Positions 58,223-64,000 of a stretch of 64,000 nucleotides of DNA are shown here, piece after piece. Source of the stretch: Plasmopara viticola (lineage: Eukaryota; Oomycota; Peronosporomycetes; Peronosporales; Peronosporaceae). Under the pieces are notes generated by a model, which searched no databases, was not told where the DNA came from, and worked only from the letters and a program-made list of their open reading frames with translations. The DNA lies in NCBI GenBank assembly GCA_001695595.3, contig MBPM02000078.1, positions 1 to 64,000 of the forward strand. The letters are read 5' to 3'. Each line of letters starts with the position of its first letter. Position 1 is the stretch's first letter. A program made the position numbers and the translations under genes.

Positions 58223-61200
58223 TCTTCGATATATAATATTGACGCTCCACGATTTTTATCACAGCAATAGCTGTGTGTGGCGATCGATAATTAGTCGGTG
58301 GAATTTATAGAAATTGCAATTGAAGAAACCAGTCTCTTGTGGGTCACCGAACAATCTTCGTTATATTCGGATATCCATTCGCGGCAACGCATTTAAAATA
58401 AAGAAACTTTGCATCAATTCAATGTTTTTTATCGCGCTGTACGTGCACGTTTTAAATGTACACCAAGAAACTACTCGTGGTCTACTTTTTAACGCAACAC
58501 GTCTGGGCCATACCTGAGATCGGGTAGTTTTCATGGTGTAGGCAACATGTTAGGATCAATTGTGGTCAATAAGATCTCAATATGTCGGAAATTTTAACTC
58601 ATATGGTGTCAATCTACCACAGAATTGACGCGTAATATGCACACGACGGAGAAAGATGTTATGGTTTAGCTTAAAAAAACATTGCCCATCGCTGACACTA
58701 TACTGGGCCGCATAGGACGAGAAAACACAAAGCTAATCCATATACGCAATAAATTCTAGTAATCTTCTCGATCTAAATCTAACAGCAACACCTTACCGAC
58801 AAACGTCACATTTCGGTTAAATTGTGGAGCGTCGGTCTTACATGTACAAGCCAAGCTATTCTAAGCAAAAGGCGATGCAAGGAAGCGGAGCTTAAATGCT
58901 ATCGCCACCAAAGCCAGTCAATTACATAATTGGAAGTTACGTCTAAATCATACAATTTCACAAAGTCTGCAGGATTAAAACTTCTTTACATATTGAGGGA
59001 TTTGTAAAGTTCCCTTAATTGCGAGTTAGACTTTGCACAAATACAAATTTGTGTGTAAGATGGAAACAAGATATACTCTGTAGTAAATAGATCAGCCAAA
59101 AGTTGCACACAGCGATTCACTCTTAGATCGCGGATAGTGAACAATTGGTCATCAGGAGGTCATATATCTGCCTGCACGCCTTCTTTGTGCAAGGTGTTGT
59201 TTGAGTACGTCACAGGTTAGCGCCTGGATACTTCTACCGACAGTGGACCTACTCCAGAATTCCCCTTTGATTATCGTGTTTTAAAATTTTTCTAGAGTAA
59301 TACTCTTTCTAACTTGTACATGTATTATATTAATCTAGCTTGACGCTGATATTAATACAGTGATACTCAGCTAAAATATCTTTTCAAATAATACATATTT
59401 TTTACTATATTGAATACGTCACATGTGCAATATTGATAACATTTTTTTTCATCATACCCGTGATTGCAATTTACGAGAGTTTCTTTTCAGCAGAATAAGA
59501 TGAGCATATCAGCAAACGCGTCGTACTGGATCGACTAAGCCATAAAGACTCGACTAGGAAAAGAAGTATAATTTGTGCTAAATCTCATATCTTCAGGTCT
59601 TTGCGCATGTAAAATTTGCTCGTACAATGCTATATATCACAAGTAGACATTGTACTACAAAGCACACTTACTTATACATTTGTAGTGTCCAAAGCAAACG
59701 AGGATGCGTAAGTTGGAGCTCAAGAAATGATATCACATGTGAAGCCAACCACCTGCAGGGTGGATAGTTGCATTCATGGTTCTTTTATACTGCATGTAAG
59801 TCGGATGAGAAAACCGAGATAGGATTCTTGTATCTCTCTACTGCTTTTGCCAGCAATAACGACAATCTGCTGCGGTGGACCTAATGGGAACTCTGTGAGA
59901 GTTTCGACATAACGATGGCCGCAAGGAATAAACCACTAGGCATAAATTCAGCTCAGATATTTTTAATAAAAGCGATCGGTGCGCCAAACGAAAGCTAATC
60001 CCTCGAATAATATTATGGAGACGTTTGGCATTTAATGGAGCAACATGATACCACAAAACTCAAATTGACCAAAGTCATGTGCGAAAAGTGCTGCAGGTAT
60101 AAAGAGGTCGTGGCTAAGTGGCCGTACCGCGATGCTGTCAGCTACCGTGTGTTCCATATGGCTGGAATCTGGGCGAACATTGCTGTTTTAGTTGAAGTTT
60201 TCAACCAGCGCGCAAAAGATCCGTGCTTTTGCAATCATACCACAAAGTTGTCGTTGGCTTTTTACGATATATTGGACAGGCCGAATTCGCAATTATTAAG
60301 CTGCTGACCTCGACATTACGTGGAAATGACAAATGACTCGGTGCTGAAATTCGTAGGACCGTTTGAGTGAAATTGTTTGCTTTGTGCTCTAATATAATCA
60401 CTTTCGTACGTAAAATCTGTTTCACGTGTAAATATAGATACAATGTTAAATTTTGCTTCTTCTCATGTTGATCGCTATCAGACACCATATAACTTTACTC
60501 ATATCGCCTAAACTGACGACCTGCGGGGCAATTTTTATGCAGCCGCGATGTAGTCACCTCCAAATTCAAAGTTTCTAGGCTTCCGCTAATAAAAAATAGT
60601 GATGTATCCTTTTGACAATACCACCATTTTACTTCGCCTGGCAAACAAATAAACTTAAGCAAATTTCGGAGTTTTACTAGGACAGAGACCAAAAAAAGTG
60701 TGCCAAAGCCGACTCCTTGCTCAAATTATATAGCAAGAGACACTGGTGCGACTATAACTTTGTCCTTTTTTTAATATTGGCTACAAAGCGTATACCAAAT
60801 CATAAGTAGGAACATAATAGGTAGGACGTGTACTAAAAACTGATCACTTGCCTGCAATCGATTGCACGATACGATCGTTTGAGCGAGAGATAGTAAATGG
60901 TTGCTAAATGAATTTTTTAAGGCCTCCTTGCTCGTAATCTCTGTGTGAAGTGAGGTGCTGTGTGACCAAGTCACATCATGTAGCTTAATAAAGATTATAC
61001 GCTCATGTAGATAGATTGATTACCTAGACCGTCGTAAAGGTTTCTAGATGGGTATAACCAGCAATCAGACAGATTGTGGATAGTGATTGGCTTATTGAAC
61101 ATCTGGAATGCGTTATGGTTGTCGGGCTCTACGAGAAAAGTCGATGCGCAAGAGCTTATGCAGCAGAAATTCGGGTTGGCCCGAGAATACGCATAGTAAA

Positions 61201-61900
61201 GAGTGTAAGCCGGTCAAGCTTAAGGCTCTCCGGGATGGCTTCTTTACCTACAATATCTTATGAACGAGGTATATACCACAGAAGCTTTGAAAATAGTTTA
61301 TTAGGTGCATATGGCACTTTCACTCTTTTACCTAAGAGGCAGAGCCATAAGCCGAGCACTCATCCATCAAACAACTTTACCGACATGTTCACATTATAGC
61401 ACACGGAGATGCTCAAAGCTCCGCCAGCATCCAAACTTTCTTGCGCAAGCAAGCAGCCTTCAACTTCATAATTTTCTTTCGAAGGGCCCGCCTTTTTGAA
61501 GGCTGCTCCCAAGCTTAAGGTAAGTGCTGGATACTAGGCACCCTGCTGGGTAATATATACAAGCTAATCTCCCAGCAGACGACGTCTCTAGAATCTTCTT
61601 GATAGGGTCACGAAGCTACACTAGTACCTCCGGGTGCCAAAGACGCTAATTAGATTGCTAACATAATGTGAGTAGTATGAGCCAACAATAGAAAAAACGA
61701 GGACAAACCAATGACGTATGTTTGCAAAACAAGTGAAATACAAAGGACCACAAATGACTAAGGAACTACCATCGAGAGAGGTGACTTGGCTGAGCTAGAA
61801 AAGAATGAAGATGCAATAAGAAAAATAGTTTCGGGTGTTAAGAATGACCCCGTAATTGGATAAGAGACCTTATTCACCAAAAAATTGACCGGTTATATAT
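58223..61900. other. Effector downstream flank, then no gene recognised
   Basis: About 58830-58990 is the third copy of the downstream flank shared with 18140-18290 and 25230-25300 (AATGCTATCGCCACCAAAGCCAGTCA against GATGCTGTCGCCGCTGAAGCCAGTCA). Beyond it only short open stretches occur. One at 60035-60307 (+, 90 codons, cysteine-rich) is unassigned. Confidence 0.4.
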
Positions 61901-62010
61901 GCCTTGTGGCACCTCTCGTGACAAGCTTAGAATACTTTTAAGAACTCGGAGTTGCGAAGTTCTTGGTTAATCTAAAAATCGAAGATACCTCACAGTCGAT
62001 GTTCCTGGAG
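61880..62010 (+). mobile_element. Small copia reverse transcriptase relic
   Basis: ELGVAKFLVNLKIED at about 61942-61986 resembles the segment after the YVDD motif in copia reverse transcriptase (compare DLGMAKFILGMEID in element 1). The preceding bases in another frame (SRDKLRILL) fit the helix before it. Stops lie between the frames. Confidence 0.4.
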
Positions 62011-63465
62011 TTATACACTACTTCAAGATAAAATTAAGGTTCTATCTTTAACGAAGACGTCTTTGACTCAGCTTTTAAAACAGCATAGCTCGCTCCATGG
62101 ATCTAGTTAAAAAAGATTCCAAACTTCCGTATGTCTCCATAAAGAAAATACTCAGAATTCGTAGTAAAGGACCCACTATCTAAATTATATAAATTAAGTA
62201 TGTGAGGTACCTAGCAGTGACGTAAGGCACTTACCACTACCACTAGAGCATCGAAGTGTGAGCTCATCAATGCTACTCAAGCAAACTGGCAAATGAAAAC
62301 ATGGTCTGGTAAATGAAAATATTGCACTCGTAAAAAACTTTGTGGGATAGAAAGCCAAACGTAAATCGCTGTTTTTGCTTAGAGTGATGTGAACAGTGCA
62401 ACGCATATAAGAAGGGACGCGCATGCATCGCCGTACCAGATTTTGTAGATGGCTACATCAAATCTGAAAAGTCAGTCGGATGTAATATTCACATCGGTCA
62501 ATGGTGCTGTAGGACTGAGTGTTGATGCCACAACGGCTATCGGTCACGACGGCGATGTCTTAACAATTGATTACACTTGTATTGACCATTAGAAGCTTTT
62601 GTCGGACCTTGACGGTACTTTTTCCATTAGATGATTATTGCTGGAAGTAAAATTGATGTTATGTTGGTTGCTTTACATTATGCTGACACCGACATATGTG
62701 TCTTCACGCCATGGTAGATCTAAGCCATCGGCTTCTCGTAGCAGTAATGGGGTTGAGTAGATCACGAAAAGCTAAGGTTGCCTCGGTTTGACGCTATTGT
62801 CGTGAAATTAATTGAGAAAGTAGTTAGGCCTGCTCAATAATATGCACAAGTCAGCTCTGACGATGCGGTCTTGCACAGCCAAGAATTTTTACTTATCAAT
62901 AATGGCTTTGGGGGAGCTAGCACCAGCTTGCGTTCATTGTCAACCCTCACATCTCTAACCATCTTCTATTTTGGCTTTGGTGGATGAAACAAAGCCTTTT
63001 AGCGTTCTTTGCAAAGCCTTTTGGTACTGGAATAAGCTATAACACCTCGACAAGAACAGACATGAGCTGTTAAATTCAGGCAGCTTGGGGCTGGCTAAAA
63101 GCTATAATATAAAACAATTTGGTTTGTCGCGCTGGTGGCAATTCGGGGGAATTAATAAGGCTCTAAGCTCTTTGTGATTGATTCAGACCACGCATCCTTC
63201 TGTACGGCTGTAAACGCGACTCAATTGTCCCAAATAATGACATGATGACTGCCATTATTCGTTAAAACCCCCACTGTGATAGATATAACCCTGACAAATG
63301 AAATGTGCTTGCCGATGCGCTTTTGCGCTGGCCAAGTACCGAGCTGGCCTGTTGATTAGAAGCGAATTGGTGTGTTGCTCAAGGTGATTGCCATTCTGGC
63401 GTCTGCCACATCTTATTTACGAGTGAGCGACCAAGCATTTGAAGAAATTTTAGGCTTGCTGAAAT
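62011..63465. other. No gene recognised
   Basis: Decayed, probably retroelement-derived sequence with short open stretches and no further recognisable motif. Confidence 0.3.
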
Positions 63466-63800
63466 TCAAGTCCGCGGCTAAAACGTTTAAACTTTTAGAG
63501 AGCTTGCCAGTATCCCGAGATTGCTAAGTATCCATAAGCCTTAACTTTGTATCTGGCTTGCTGGGGATTATTGGCTGCACAGTAGTTGTAGTATTCGTGT
63601 GTCGCCAAAGTAAGTTGGCGAAATTAGCACCTGTTCTTTCCAGAATAATCGAAAAACAAATAGCAAGAAATATTAATCGGTACGATTTTTGGATTTTAGT
63701 CTTTTTGGTACGATGGTGGAGGAAAAGATTTCATGGCTTACCTCTGTGTTTTGGCATTAAGTGTTCCGACTGCGGAAATTTTGCTTGCTGGCGTCTGCAA
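63466..63800 (+). repeat. Dispersed repeat copy B (partner at 28441-28800)
   Basis: Aligns with 28441-28770. In this copy the conserved frame is partly open (LLGIIGCTVVVVFVCRQ at about 63561-63610), giving a hydrophobic segment. The parent gene or element is not recognised. Confidence 0.5.
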
Positions 63801-64000
63801 ATGATCGCCACAAACGAACAAAATCCGACAATTGTGTGCACGAGGCCACTCAGCGCAGTTTGTTCGCTGACTCCTCAATTGTTGGGTTAGTTAGCTTTCT
63901 ACACTTGATACTGCACTTTTGGTTGCGCTTTCCGTCTTTGAGGGCTTTTCACACTCTTATGTAATCATTTCAATTCTCGCAACCTCTCTAAAGTTCATTA

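Noticed and set aside
60035..60307. 90-codon cysteine-containing open stretch (+)
   Set aside because: It starts at ATG but has no recognisable domain, no signal peptide and no repeat partner; it is within the length expected by chance.

Overview
The window looks like a repeat-rich, gene-poor stretch of an oomycete (downy mildew) nuclear genome, most likely a Plasmopara-type species. Three things point there. A 14-3-3 gene, a LURP-one-related gene and an atypical FYVE gene sit together in a compact, apparently intronless island. There is a family of secreted proteins with a Plasmopara-like N-terminus (MRGA/MCGA, hydrophobic core, then a degenerate RxLR-dEER region). The repeats are Ty1/copia elements and SINE-like insertions. 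Nothing prokaryotic was seen: no operons, CRISPR arrays or insertion sequences. No functional tRNA or rRNA gene was recognised.

Layout: (i) 2.7-6.8 kb is the housekeeping island: 14-3-3 (+), a LURP-one/tubby-like protein (+, frameshifted near its C-terminus) and a START-like/FYVE-related protein (-). (ii) 7-17 kb is decayed sequence with an orphan coding fragment, a copia gag relic and a tRNA-derived SINE with target-site duplications. (iii) 17-25.6 kb is an effector cluster: one intact gene (19.2-20.5 kb, -), a multiply broken paralogue (23.6-25.0 kb), two older relics, and antisense 3' fragments downstream of two of them. (iv) 26-30.5 kb holds degraded retroelement and dispersed repeats. 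(v) 30.6-49.9 kb holds three full-length copia elements with 146-bp LTRs and perfect 5-bp target-site duplications: one on +, and two nearly identical copies on -. (vi) 50-55 kb is decayed sequence with a 46-bp tandem repeat, a 5' effector relic and a copia integrase relic. (vii) 55.5-58.2 kb is a second effector locus: an antisense relic, a GC-rich SINE-like insertion with target-site duplications, and an intact 519-residue effector-like gene whose central module is tandemly duplicated. (viii) 58.2-64 kb is repeat remnants.

The most interesting signal is the effector-like family. At least seven copies or fragments, in both orientations and at different stages of decay, are scattered through about 40 kb. 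The two intact members differ by duplication of a roughly 100-residue central module that carries a basic SKRxRI motif. The copia elements share a putative primer-binding site matching the anticodon stem-loop of tRNA-Asn, which suggests a half-tRNA primer. Their LTRs are almost identical although the coding regions of two sublineages have diverged clearly. Four frameshifts, in the LURP-one gene and in two retroelements, are single-base losses in short homopolymer runs; they could be assembly errors and should be checked before these genes are called dead.
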